DNA of 35,515 nt from an uncultured Rhodothermaceae bacterium. GTDB lineage: Bacteria; Bacteroidota; Rhodothermia; Rhodothermales; Salinibacteraceae. The stretch spans positions 1 to 35,515 of the forward strand of contig CAJXLX010000020.1 in assembly GCA_913056335.1 (NCBI GenBank). Direction: 5' to 3'. A program made the position numbers and the translations under genes. The notes beneath the pieces are model-generated. The model ran no database searches. It had not been told where the DNA came from and worked only from the letters and a program-made list of their open reading frames with translations. Shown here one piece after another: positions 1 through 8,590 of this stretch (the stretch's first letter is position 1; each line of letters begins with the position of its first letter).

Positions 1-2
1 AG

Positions 3-470
3 CCCCCTATCCGTCCGGTGAAGGGGCAGATGATGCAGCTGCAGCGCAAGCGCCCGTTTGATCTGCAGCACGTGGTGCGCGGGCCCGATGCTTACCTGGC
101 GCCCAAGAGCAATGGCCGGATCGTGGTGGGGGCCACCAGCGAGGAGATGGGGTTCGACACCACCGTCACGGCCGGCGGTCTCTACGATTTGCTGGAGGGG
201 GCGTGGGAGGTGGTGCCCGGCATCTACGATCTGCCCGTTGACGAAACGTGGGCCGGACTGCGCCCCGCCAGCCGCGATCATGCGCCGCTGCTGGGGCCCT
301 CGGGCGATCCGGGCATCTGGACCGCCACCGGCCACTACCGGCACGGCATTTTGCTTACGCCCGTCACCGCCCAAGAGATGGCGCGCCAGCTGCTCGACAG
401 AGAAACCTCCGATTGGATCGCGCCGTTTTCACCGTCCCGTATGCACACAGCAACTGCCCCGACCTCATGA
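3..470 (+). CDS. thiO: Glycine oxidase ThiO, C-terminal part (truncated by window start)
   Basis: Open frame from the window edge; ...KGQMMQLQ...YLAPKSNGRIVVGATSEEMGFDTTVTAGG...WAGLRPASRDHAPLLGPSGDPGIWTATGHYRHGILLTPVTA is a typical DAO/ThiO C-terminus; followed by thiS and thiG. Confidence 0.9.
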   Translation, partial: PPIRPVKGQMMQLQRKRPFDLQHVVRGPDAYLAPKSNGRIVVGATSEEMGFDTTVTAGGLYDLLEGAWEVVPGIYDLPVDETWAGLRPASRDHAPLLGPSGDPGIWTATGHYRHGILLTPVTAQEMARQLLDRETSDWIAPFSPSRMHTATAPTS

Positions 471-691
471 GTACCGACACCGCAGCGACCATCCAACTCA
501 ACGGCGAGCCACGCGCCATCGACCCGCCGCATCCGCTCATGGATCTGCTGCATGACCTGGAGATCCGCGCCGACACGCAGGGCGTAGCCGTGGCCATCAA
601 CGAAGACGTCATCCGCCGCGAAGACTGGACTGACACCACCGTTACGCCGGGCGATGACGTCGAAGTCATTCAAGCCCTTCAGGGCGGCTGA
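467..691 (+). CDS. thiS: Sulfur carrier protein ThiS
   Basis: 74 aa, [18 protein letters not shown]...[11 protein letters not shown] with terminal GG; ATGA overlap with the thiO stop. Confidence 0.92.
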   Translation: MSTDTAATIQLNGEPRAIDPPHPLMDLLHDLEIRADTQGVAVAINEDVIRREDWTDTTVTPGDDVEVIQALQGG

Positions 692-716
692 GCCCACGCA
701 TCCCTCAGAATCCTGC

Positions 717-770
717 GTCCGACGGTCCCCCGTCGGACGTGCACGACAGAGATGCTCCTGCGTCTCCAGT
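717..770 (+). repeat. Bipartite hairpin element (A+B) between thiS and thiG
   Basis: GTCCGACGG-TCCC-CCGTCGGAC perfect 9-bp stem (717-738), then GAGATGCTCCTGCGTCTC (B-like). Confidence 0.75.
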
Positions 771-848
771 GACAATGCGACGGCGTGTAGAGCACTGCCA
801 CTACGCATTCCACCAACCGCTCCTTTTTCAAGCCTCCCTCGTTTTATT

Positions 849-1676
849 ATGGCGGATGCAAAGGCCGTTGCCACGCCCCCTACCGACTCCAGCCCCGACG
901 CTGATGCGCTGACGATCGGCAATTACACCTTAACGTCGCGGCTCATGGTCGGCTCCAGCGGATATCCCAATCCGCAGGTCATGCTGGACGCTATCGAAGC
1001 CTCGGGCGCCGACATGGTGACGGTGGCCATTCGGCGCGTAAATGTGCAGAATCCGGCGCCCGAAAGTCACCTCGACCTGCTCAAGCGCGGCGGACATACC
1101 ATCTTGCCCAACACCGCGGGCTGCTACACCGCGCGCGAAGCCGTGCTCGTGGCCAATCTGGCCCGCGAGGCGCTCGACACGGACCTTATCAAGCTCGAAG
1201 TCATTGGCGACGACGAGATGCTGATGCCTGATGTCGAACAGCTCCTGAAGGCCGCCAAGACGCTTGTCGACGACGGCTTTACGGTGCTTGCCTACGCGAA
1301 CGACGACCCGATTACGTGCCGCAAGCTCGCCGATCTGGGCTGTGCCGCCGTGATGCCGCTCGGCGCGCCTATTGGCAGCGGCATGGGCATCGTGAACCCG
1401 TACAACCTGCGCATCATCCGCGAAGAACTTCCCGACACGCCGCTCATCGTAGATGCGGGCATCGGCACCGCCAGCGACGCCGCGCAAGCGATGGAGCTCG
1501 GCTACGACGGCATCCTGCTCAACACCGCCATTGCCGAAGCCAAGCATCCAGTCGACATGGCCCGCGCCATCCGCCACGGCCTCGAAGGCGGGCGCCTGGC
1601 CTACCGTGCTGGACGCATTCCGCGCCGTCGCTACGCCAAAGCTTCTTCGCCCGAGCAAGGCCGCGTGGGCTCGTGA
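849..1676 (+). CDS. thiG: Thiazole synthase ThiG
   Basis: [38 protein letters not shown]...[14 protein letters not shown]...[16 protein letters not shown]...[17 protein letters not shown]...[14 protein letters not shown]. Confidence 0.95.
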   Translation: MADAKAVATPPTDSSPDADALTIGNYTLTSRLMVGSSGYPNPQVMLDAIEASGADMVTVAIRRVNVQNPAPESHLDLLKRGGHTILPNTAGCYTAREAVLVANLAREALDTDLIKLEVIGDDEMLMPDVEQLLKAAKTLVDDGFTVLAYANDDPITCRKLADLGCAAVMPLGAPIGSGMGIVNPYNLRIIREELPDTPLIVDAGIGTASDAAQAMELGYDGILLNTAIAEAKHPVDMARAIRHGLEGGRLAYRAGRIPRRRYAKASSPEQGRVGS

Positions 1677-1701
1677 GAAGTGCATAGCATTCAGCACAAA
1701 G

Positions 1702-1732
1702 ATAGCCGGGGACGCAAGCGGTCCTCGGCTAT
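1702..1732. terminator. Inverted repeat downstream of thiG (terminator-like or B-family hairpin)
   Basis: ATAGCCGGGGAC-GCAAGCG-GTCCTCGGCTAT, 12-bp stem with one G-T, 26 nt after the thiG stop; no T-tract. Confidence 0.55.
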
Positions 1733-2034
1733 GGGGTCCCCTTAGCCCGTGATCAGGAGCAACGCGGATATCCCGGGCGGTGCTTGAGACCCGCTAATCA
1801 CGTACGTGCCGTGTCGCTACGTATGCTTCTGCGACGGACGCCCCACGCTGCGTTGTTACACCGGGCATGACACGTTCAACCAACACACCATAACAACGCG
1901 CATGCGGACTTGGTATCACTCATCCTCACACGAGGCTGAAGACCGTGCGACGTACGCCATGCAGGAACATCACGGGCATCCCCCTTCGGCCCCTCTGCTC
2001 CGCATCCCATACAGAAAAGGCAACCACAACACAA

Positions 2035-2075
2035 AACGCCGCTGCCCCACGATAGGCTCGTGAGGTCGCGGCGTT
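2035..2075 (-). terminator. Predicted intrinsic terminator of the giant surface-protein gene
   Basis: On the minus strand AACGCCGCGACCTCACGAGCCTATCGTGGGGCAGCGGCGTTTTGTG: long nested stem followed by a short T-rich run, just past the stop at 2112. Confidence 0.6.
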
Positions 2076-2111
2076 CGTGTTTGAGTGAATGATAGCCTTG
2101 CAACAGCGTGC

Positions 2112-5100
2112 CTATCGCACGACCGTGATGCGCTGTGTATCGGTGTAGCCATCGGTCTGCATGCGCAAGAAATACGTGCCGCTGGCTAATCCATCGAGGC
2201 GCAGCGACGTTTCGGTGCGGCCCTCAACCTCTGTATCCAAAAGAACGCGCACGCGGCGTCCCATGATGTCGTAGAGCGTAAGCCGCACCGCCTGCTGCTC
2301 GGGCACGGCAAAGCGAATTGTAGCTGGGCCGCGTGTTGGGTTGGGATACGTAGGCAAGAGCTCCGGCTGCGCGGTTTGAAGCGCAACAGTGACGGGTTCG
2401 CTGAATGATGCGGTGCCGTCGGCGTCAAGCTGACGGAGGCGGTACGTGAGCGAGTCGGCAGCGTAGGGCGGGGCAGTGTCGGTAAAGGCGTAAGACTGCG
2501 CCTCATCGGTTGTGCCTGCTCCTTCGACGGTAGCCAGGGTCCTCCACGATACGTTCGACTGCGTTGCCGCTTCGGCACCTTCCTCCACGCGCTGCACATC
2601 GAATCCAGCGTTGTTGAGCTCCGACAGAGTCTCCCACTCAATGGTGATGCCCTGTGCGCTGCTACGCTGCACGTTGATTCCGGCAAACTCAACGGGCAGT
2701 GCGGTGGCATCGTTTGAGAGCGGGAGCGCGGCGAATGACGTGTTCGAAGCGCCGTTCACCGTAGCAATCTCGCTGCCGGTAACCACCAGGTCGGCAGGCT
2801 GCGAAAGCTCAAACTGCACGCCGCCGTCGGTGGCCCCGGGTTCAACATCGATGGCGAGGAGGGCGTACCCGGTGGTGGAGGATACCGGCTCGCTGAATCC
2901 GTCGAACAGGATACTGCTCGGGGCGCTCTGGTCGTCGACCGTTACACTCGCCAGTTCGGTATCGGTACCGGGCTCCAGCGTCGTATCATCCGACCAGAAC
3001 AAACGGGCGGCACTGATTCCAGCCACGCCGGGTGCCAGATTGGTGACGGTGAGCTCCTCAAACGAGGCCCCGGACTGATCGGCGGAAAGCGCAAGAATGC
3101 CGATCGGGTTGTTGGGGGTGCCCGGCGACACGCTCGCGGTAAAGTCGAGTCCGGCAGTCGAACCGTCGGTAATCGACAGGTTGGGCACGGCGTTCACTGT
3201 GAGCGTGAAGCTCGTGCTGGCGGTGGCATTGGGCTCGCCGCTGGTGTCGTCAACAGTGACCGTGATCGTGGCCGCACCGTTCTCGTTGGATGCGGGGTTA
3301 AGCTCCAGGATGCGATCGGTGCCGCTGCCCCCAAGCGTGATGTTTGCATCGGGCACAAGCGTCTGATCATCTGACGTGGCCGAAACATCCAGGTTGGATG
3401 CATCCGTCTGGTCATCGCCCACTGTGAAGCTAATCGGTCCGAGCGTGGCATCCTCTTCGATAGTCTGGTCGGCAATCGACGAGATGGTTGGGACCGTGTT
3501 GGTGCCGGTGCCTTCCAGCGTAACCACATAGGGATTGTCGTTCGGGTCGTTGCTGGGCACGCTGACCGAGAACGAGCCCGAGCCCAGGCTGCTGGGCGTA
3601 TACGTCACCTCGAACGATTCTGCATTGCCCGGAGCAATCGTAGCCGACCCGGGAAAGCTGGTGATCTGGAAGTCGCCCGATCCGCTTGTGGTAATGCCAG
3701 CAACGTTAATGATCAGATCGCTGGACCCATTATTCTCGACCGAGAACGTCCGCGGCTCGGCACTGCCCACCGCCACATCGCTGTAGCTGAAGGTGTTGCC
3801 GTTGGGGATTTCAGTACGGGGTGTGGTTTCAGCAAACACGTCGGCATCAGGAATGCCGGTGGTGGTAAACGTAACCTCGCTTCCGGTGGCAGCGCCTTCG
3901 CCGCTGGTCGCATCCACGGTGTATCCATACTCAACGCCAGGTGTGAGTCCCGAAATAGAGGTGCTCACGGCTGCGTCGCTGCTCCCTGAGACTGGAGACT
4001 CGTCAGCCGTTACCGTGGTGGTGTTCGCGGGCGTATCGGTCGGGTAGTAGGTGAACTCGACAGTCGTTTCTGCGCCGTTGGGATTAACCGTGCCGTTCAG
4101 ATCGGCAGTGGTCGTGGTCAGGTTGGTGGCAGCATCCGTTGTCGCAGTCGGCGCGGAGATGTCAGTCACCGTAATGGCAATCGGCTGCGTTGCCGTGTTA
4201 TTGGTAGATTCGCCGTCGTCGGCGGTCACCTCCACTTCGTACACATTGTCGCCGTTGCCGTCGATCGGATTCTCGAAGTCAAGCCCCGCATCAAGCGTGA
4301 GCTCGCCATTGGAGGCATTGATGCTAAAAGGGCCACTGTCGGGGCCGCCCAGCGTGTAGGCGATGCCATCGTCGTTCGCTCCGGTACCGCCGTTGTCGGC
4401 ATCCACGTCAAGCACGAGCCCCGTGGTGTTTTCGGGGACAGACGCAGTTGCAGGCGAGTTGAATTCAGGCGGCAGGTTAGTGACCGTTACATCCACAGTG
4501 ATGAGATCCGTGTCGGTGCCGTCGGAAACGCTGATCTCGAAGTCGTCGGAGCCGACGTAGTTTGGGGAGGGCGTATACGTGACGCTGGAGGGCGTAATGC
4601 CTGGGCCTCCGCTGGATGTAGAAGCCGGGAAGCCCGAAAGCGTACCATTCGAGGGGCGGCCCGTGGCGACCGTCCATTCGAGGGTCTGTCCGGTGTCGCC
4701 GTCGTCCACAGCGAGCAGGCTGCTAAGCGAGGCGGCCGGGGCCGCCTCGTCCACATCCAGTGTGGTTGTTGCGCCGTTCGCGAATACCGGGGCTGTGTTT
4801 GTGTTGTTGCCCGTTCCGGTAAGCGTAAATGTGTAGGGATCGCGGTCGGAGTCGTTGTTGGCAATGCTCACCGTAGCGGTACGGGCACCTGCTGCTTGCG
4901 GATCAAAGGTAACTCCAAACGAGGTCTGGCTGCCGGAGGCAATGGGCGAGCTGGGCGCTGTGGATACCGAGAAGTCGCCTTCGTTTGTCCCCGAAATATC
5001 AACTTCGGGCAAGCCGTCGAGGGTAAGCGGGGAATCTCCGGTGTTACGGATACGAAAGAACCGCTCGTCGGTGGTGCCAAGGTCTACGGATTCATAGTCG

Positions 5101-6074
5101 AACGAGCCCGACCCATTCGCAATCGTGTTGTTGCTTGCGTCTTCGACCGTCATCGTGGGTACCAGCCCATCGCCCTCCACGAGGAACGTGTACGGGTCAT
5201 CGTTAGGATCGTCGGAGTTGACCGTGATCGTAGCGTTGCGCGTACCTTCGGCATCTGGAGTAAACGTGACGTCGAATGCGAGGGTGCCGCCGCCGGGTGC
5301 TGCTGTGCCGCCGGTGCTGCCACTTGAGATCGCGAAGTCGCCCGTATTGGACGAGGTGACGCTGGATACGTTGAGCGCTGCGGCTCCTGTGTTGCGAATG
5401 GTGTACGAGGTGGTGGTGCTGCCGCCGTCTACCGGCTGACTCGGAAAGAGCGTGCTCTTGGCAGTCGAGGGATTTGTGTCGCCATTCGGAATGCCGGTGC
5501 CGTCGCTATCCTCAAGAGCAATGTCAGGATCTGAAGAGAGCAATGTAAAGATGGCTCTCTCAGGATTGCCATCGGGGTCTGAGCCAAACGTTTGCTGGCT
5601 CCAGTTGAATGCAGAGATTGTTACTGATGTTGACGTGAACGATTCAATCGTAGGGTTTTGGTTAACGTCTTCGGTATTTTCGTAGACGGGCGCCTGAAAG
5701 CCGGTGATGTTTGGAGCGTTCGCCGCACTGCCCTGCGAGAAGGTAATTGTTACTGACGACCCCCCTGTGTTGAATCCACCTGAAGGGTTTGAGTCTTCAA
5801 GTCGAATCTCATCTTCAGTGATATCGATTTCGAGATCAGCACACTGGTTCCCTTCGATTTCAACCACGCCAGCGGTCGTATTTACCGTCTGGGGGCTGCC
5901 ATCCGTACAAACCCCAGCAAAGTCATCATAGACAGCTTCGACGAGCTGGCCATCTTCGAATTGTTGAGCATGAGTGGTAAGGGGAGCAGCCAGGAGCGTA
6001 GCGCAAATGAGCGTAAGGGTACCCCATAGACGAGACCATGAAAAAGTGTGAGAAAGCGGGCTGGTATGTAGCAT
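2112..6074 (-). CDS. Giant secreted multidomain surface protein with choice-of-anchor-D/HYDIN-like repeats, cadherin-like and Ig-like domains and a T9SS type A-like C-terminal sorting domain
   Basis: Signal peptide MLHTSPLSHTFSWSRLWGTLTLICATLLAAPLTTHA; repeated ...IRNTG...L.VTFTP...NSDDPNDDPYTF.LEG; C-terminus LPTYPNPTRGPATIRFAVPEQQAVRLTLYDIMGRRVRVL...GLASGTYFLRMQTDGYTDTQRITVVR. Confidence 0.85.
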   Translation of the reverse strand: MLHTSPLSHTFSWSRLWGTLTLICATLLAAPLTTHAQQFEDGQLVEAVYDDFAGVCTDGSPQTVNTTAGVVEIEGNQCADLEIDITEDEIRLEDSNPSGGFNTGGSSVTITFSQGSAANAPNITGFQAPVYENTEDVNQNPTIESFTSTSVTISAFNWSQQTFGSDPDGNPERAIFTLLSSDPDIALEDSDGTGIPNGDTNPSTAKSTLFPSQPVDGGSTTTSYTIRNTGAAALNVSSVTSSNTGDFAISSGSTGGTAAPGGGTLAFDVTFTPDAEGTRNATITVNSDDPNDDPYTFLVEGDGLVPTMTVEDASNNTIANGSGSFDYESVDLGTTDERFFRIRNTGDSPLTLDGLPEVDISGTNEGDFSVSTAPSSPIASGSQTSFGVTFDPQAAGARTATVSIANNDSDRDPYTFTLTGTGNNTNTAPVFANGATTTLDVDEAAPAASLSSLLAVDDGDTGQTLEWTVATGRPSNGTLSGFPASTSSGGPGITPSSVTYTPSPNYVGSDDFEISVSDGTDTDLITVDVTVTNLPPEFNSPATASVPENTTGLVLDVDADNGGTGANDDGIAYTLGGPDSGPFSINASNGELTLDAGLDFENPIDGNGDNVYEVEVTADDGESTNNTATQPIAITVTDISAPTATTDAATNLTTTTADLNGTVNPNGAETTVEFTYYPTDTPANTTTVTADESPVSGSSDAAVSTSISGLTPGVEYGYTVDATSGEGAATGSEVTFTTTGIPDADVFAETTPRTEIPNGNTFSYSDVAVGSAEPRTFSVENNGSSDLIINVAGITTSGSGDFQITSFPGSATIAPGNAESFEVTYTPSSLGSGSFSVSVPSNDPNDNPYVVTLEGTGTNTVPTISSIADQTIEEDATLGPISFTVGDDQTDASNLDVSATSDDQTLVPDANITLGGSGTDRILELNPASNENGAATITVTVDDTSGEPNATASTSFTLTVNAVPNLSITDGSTAGLDFTASVSPGTPNNPIGILALSADQSGASFEELTVTNLAPGVAGISAARLFWSDDTTLEPGTDTELASVTVDDQSAPSSILFDGFSEPVSSTTGYALLAIDVEPGATDGGVQFELSQPADLVVTGSEIATVNGASNTSFAALPLSNDATALPVEFAGINVQRSSAQGITIEWETLSELNNAGFDVQRVEEGAEAATQSNVSWRTLATVEGAGTTDEAQSYAFTDTAPPYAADSLTYRLRQLDADGTASFSEPVTVALQTAQPELLPTYPNPTRGPATIRFAVPEQQAVRLTLYDIMGRRVRVLLDTEVEGRTETSLRLDGLASGTYFLRMQTDGYTDTQRITVVR

Positions 6075-6135
6075 TGATGGATACATTATAAAACGTATAA
6101 AATAGAGAAAAGACGCCAGAATCATGCAGGATGTG

Positions 6136-6185
6136 ATCGATTCCGTCTCTGGCCCCACCTGTGCGGCCAGAGAGACAGAATCGAT
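6136..6185. repeat. Long inverted repeat between the giant protein gene and the DUF6916-like gene
   Basis: ATCGATTCCGTCTCTGGCC-CCACCTGTGC-GGCCAGAGAGACAGAATCGAT; about 19-bp stem with a 2-nt bulge and one mismatch; just after the stop of the gene ending at 6191. Confidence 0.75.
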
Positions 6186-6190
6186 TGCTG

Positions 6191-6529
6191 CTACCCGTTT
6201 GCTGTATTTCCAGAAGAAGGAGTAGCAGGATGGCCCTTCAAGTTTGAGACGACAAACTCGTACTTGCGCACCGAAGGATCTTTGCTGACAATAGGAACGA
6301 GCATCATCTCGCCCCTGCCTGCTTCGGGATGGGTAACGGTGTGTACGTCTTGGTCGAGGGGCATGTCGTGAGGCCCTTCGAAGACGACCGAAAACCCATC
6401 AATAGAGTCGTTGCTTTGGTCGCTGAAGTTGGCCTGTCTGATCTCGGCGGATTCGTTATCGCCGAGATGTACAGTGAGCGTAGTGCCTTTGCTTTTTTCG
6501 TAGTGCTCGCGTTCGTGGAGAGAAGACAT
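6191..6529 (-). CDS. Small DUF6916-like protein
   Basis: MSSLHEREHYEKSKGTTLTVHLGDNESAEIRQ...FSVVFEGPHDMPLDQDVHTVTHPEAGRGEMMLVPIVSKDPSVRKYEFVVSNL resembles DUF6916 proteins found next to tail-collar proteins. Confidence 0.65.
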   Translation of the reverse strand: MSSLHEREHYEKSKGTTLTVHLGDNESAEIRQANFSDQSNDSIDGFSVVFEGPHDMPLDQDVHTVTHPEAGRGEMMLVPIVSKDPSVRKYEFVVSNLKGHPATPSSGNTANG

Positions 6530-6568
6530 AGCCGTTGTCTTTTTTTGAAAAGGAAAAACCAGGACTGC

Positions 6569-7159
6569 CTAATCGCGAGCCGGATAGATGCCCGTTAGTG
6601 CAATCACAAAGTTGATAACGGTGAAGGGCTGCATGTTGGCATGAGGTTGCGAACCGCCTGCATTTTCCACTGTGACTGACGATCCGTTTGTATCTACCGT
6701 CGTCGTAACAGCCTCAGCGTTCATGTCGACATTGGGCGAGCCCGGCTTGTAGATCGGGTTGCCATCGGCAGGCGCGTTGCCCGAGGCACTGGAAGCTGCG
6801 CTTCCGGGTCCGCCAACAGCCTTGAGCGATGAGTTTGCATCGACATCTAAGTTGAGCGTTGTATTGTGCCCATGAACAGGCAACTCTTGCTGAGTGAGTG
6901 TTACCTGCTCGGCCCCACCTTCTTGCCCCATGGAACGCCCTGACAGTCCATTCCCCTGACCGTAATGCATCGGTACCCGACCGCGCAGATCGGGCAAGGC
7001 AAATGTAGTCCGTCCATCGCCGCCAAATTGTGTGCCGAGCAGCGAGAAGAGCGCACTATTCGATGAGATGGGTAAGAGCTGGCCATTACAGAATGCCCAA
7101 CCCTGAGGGGCGAAGCTAAATCCGACCATTGCAATTTGTCCGATATAAGGTTCTGTCAT
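6569..7159 (-). CDS. Phage tail collar domain protein (microcystin-dependent protein/MdpB-like)
   Basis: EPYIGQIAMVGFSFAPQGWAFCNGQLLPISSNSALFSLLGTQFGGDGRTTFALPDLRGRVPMHYGQG...PHANMQPFTVINFVIALTGIYPARD is canonical tail-collar architecture. Confidence 0.93.
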   Translation of the reverse strand: MTEPYIGQIAMVGFSFAPQGWAFCNGQLLPISSNSALFSLLGTQFGGDGRTTFALPDLRGRVPMHYGQGNGLSGRSMGQEGGAEQVTLTQQELPVHGHNTTLNLDVDANSSLKAVGGPGSAASSASGNAPADGNPIYKPGSPNVDMNAEAVTTTVDTNGSSVTVENAGGSQPHANMQPFTVINFVIALTGIYPARD

Positions 7160-7222
7160 CACGTCAATGGAAAATTTGTTAGCAAAATTATTACCTCTTG
7201 GCTTCCAATGACGCTATTTTCT

Positions 7223-7274
7223 GACTCAAATGCTTCTCTCTGCGTCCCAAATGTTTGCTTCAACGTCCCAAAAA
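7223..7274 (-). promoter_or_regulatory. Three 21-bp-phased direct repeats upstream of the tail-collar gene
   Basis: CTCAAATG (7225), CCCAAATG (7246), CCCAAAAA (7267), exactly 21 bp apart; two are preceded by CGT; AT-rich local composition. Confidence 0.5.
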
Positions 7275-7460
7275 GTGAGAAAAGAGGATTTCACATTCTA
7301 AAATGGGTATATTTTACCTATTTCGAGGATGGACAATTCAAGCAGAGCCCACGCCTACAACGAGAACGCGACCACGAAACGAAGGCCGTTTTAAGGGGGA
7401 AACGAACGCATATTGCTGCTGCGGTGCGTTGACCATCTTGCATGGTGGCTGCCATTTTGT

Positions 7461-8171
7461 ATGTGCAGATACTCCATCGCTTATGGGCCCTTACCGCATC
7501 CGCCCATTGCACGCATTGCAAATGGGTTTGCTACACAGCCGGTGACTGACGCGGTGCAGGATGCCATCAAGGGCGGCATTCGGTGGGTGCATCTGCGCGA
7601 TCATGACGCCGACGCCGAGCGGTTTCGGCAGGCTGCTACGGCGTGGGCCGAGCGCACCTGGAATGCGCATCCTGAGGTAAACTGCACGCTCAACACGCGT
7701 TTGGAGATGGCGCGCACGCTGGGCGGTGGACTCCACACCGGATAGCGTGGCCCGCCTCCCGAAATCATTACCGTGCCCGTGCGGCGTCCGCTTGGGTACT
7801 CAGCACACCGCATGCTTGAACGCTCTGCGCCTCGCAGGCGTGCAGTAGACTATGAACCCGTTTTGATTTCTTGGTAGTGAATAGACGGTACGTGATCGCT
7901 TTCCGGGCACAAAATTTCTCTGAGGCGAACGGTCCCCCGTTCGCCCTTCCATCCGCGCTGGAGACACCTACGCCAAGAGCGATTCCCGTCTCCGGCTACG
8001 GATCCAGTTCCTTGATCACTTAGCATTTAACCGCCACCGATTTCTTAATTTGGGCGGCGTTACGCCGGGGCGCGTGGGACAGCCGTGCGGTCTGGTATCC
8101 TTCACGCTAAAGATATGGGCTCTGCCGCAGCCGCGTACCTCAACGCCTGGCAGATGGCTTCACGCACGTAA
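7461..8171 (+). pseudogene. Degenerate thiamine phosphate synthase/TenI-like gene
   Basis: PPIARIANGFATQPVTDAVQDAIKGGIRWVHLRDHDADAERF...NTRLEMARTLGGGLHTG matches the intact copy at 27879; W to stop (TGG to TAG) at 7743; then RGPPPEIITVPVRRPLGYSAHRMLE...VDY; interrupted; resumes FLNLGGVTPGRV (about 8041) and AVRSGILHAKDMGSAAAAYLNAW (8082-8171) in a different frame. Confidence 0.9.
7925..7995 (+). repeat. Bipartite hairpin element (A+B) inside the thiE/tenI pseudogene
   Basis: GCGAACGG-TCCC-CCGTTCGC then CTGGAGAC...GTCTCCGGCTAC. Confidence 0.8.
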
Positions 8172-8209
8172 ACTAACCTACGTATTCCTCCATAAACCTA
8201 TTTATCCTC

Positions 8210-8328
8210 ATGTCCACCAAACCGGTAGCCCTCCCCATTGCCGGAAGCGACGCGGGCGGCGGTGCGGGTATTCCACGACGGCGCTACGCCAAAGCCTCCT
8301 CGCCCAGCAGGGCCACGTCGGGTCGTAG
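8210..8328 (+). pseudogene. Chimeric remnant: thiD 5' end fused to thiG 3' end
   Basis: MSTKPVALPIAGSDAGGGAG (cf. [17 protein letters not shown] at 28675) joined to [12 protein letters not shown]; restoring one base gives EQGHVGS*, cf. the intact thiG end [19 protein letters not shown]. Confidence 0.88.
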
Positions 8329-8360
8329 TCAGTGCCTGAGTCCGCATAGCGTGCAACGGC

Positions 8361-8561
8361 CTATGCGGCATCACGGGCGCCGTCTCGTTTGCGCTCGGCG
8401 CGGATCATGCGGTTGATGATGTAGCGCACAAACTGCCGCTTCGACAGGTCGCGCACCTCCGCCTGATCCGTCAGCCATTCCATCTCATCAGGCGCTAATG
8501 GCACGGATACGGTTTCCGCAGACGAGTTGTCGAGTAGGGCATCGGAGACAGGAATCTTCAT
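8361..8561 (-). CDS. Small hypothetical protein, possibly DNA-binding
   Basis: 66 aa MKIPVSDALLDNSSAETVSVPLAPDEMEWLTDQAEVRDLSKRQFVRYIINRMIRAERK; 29 bp downstream of the PPC-domain gene on the same strand. Confidence 0.55.
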   Translation of the reverse strand: MKIPVSDALLDNSSAETVSVPLAPDEMEWLTDQAEVRDLSKRQFVRYIINRMIRAERKRDGARDAA

Positions 8562-8590
8562 AACGATGTGATCTGAAAAAGGGGACAGTA

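Noticed and set aside
930-1697. 255-aa minus-strand ORF
   Set aside because: Antisense shadow of thiG
6191-7159. Prophage or phage tail-like injection system
   Set aside because: Only tail-collar and DUF6916-like genes; no sheath, tube, baseplate, ATPase, integrase, terminase or capsid genes
7413-7745. 110-aa ORF as an intact gene
   Set aside because: Truncated by a nonsense codon; downstream sequence still encodes thiE/tenI homology, so called as pseudogene
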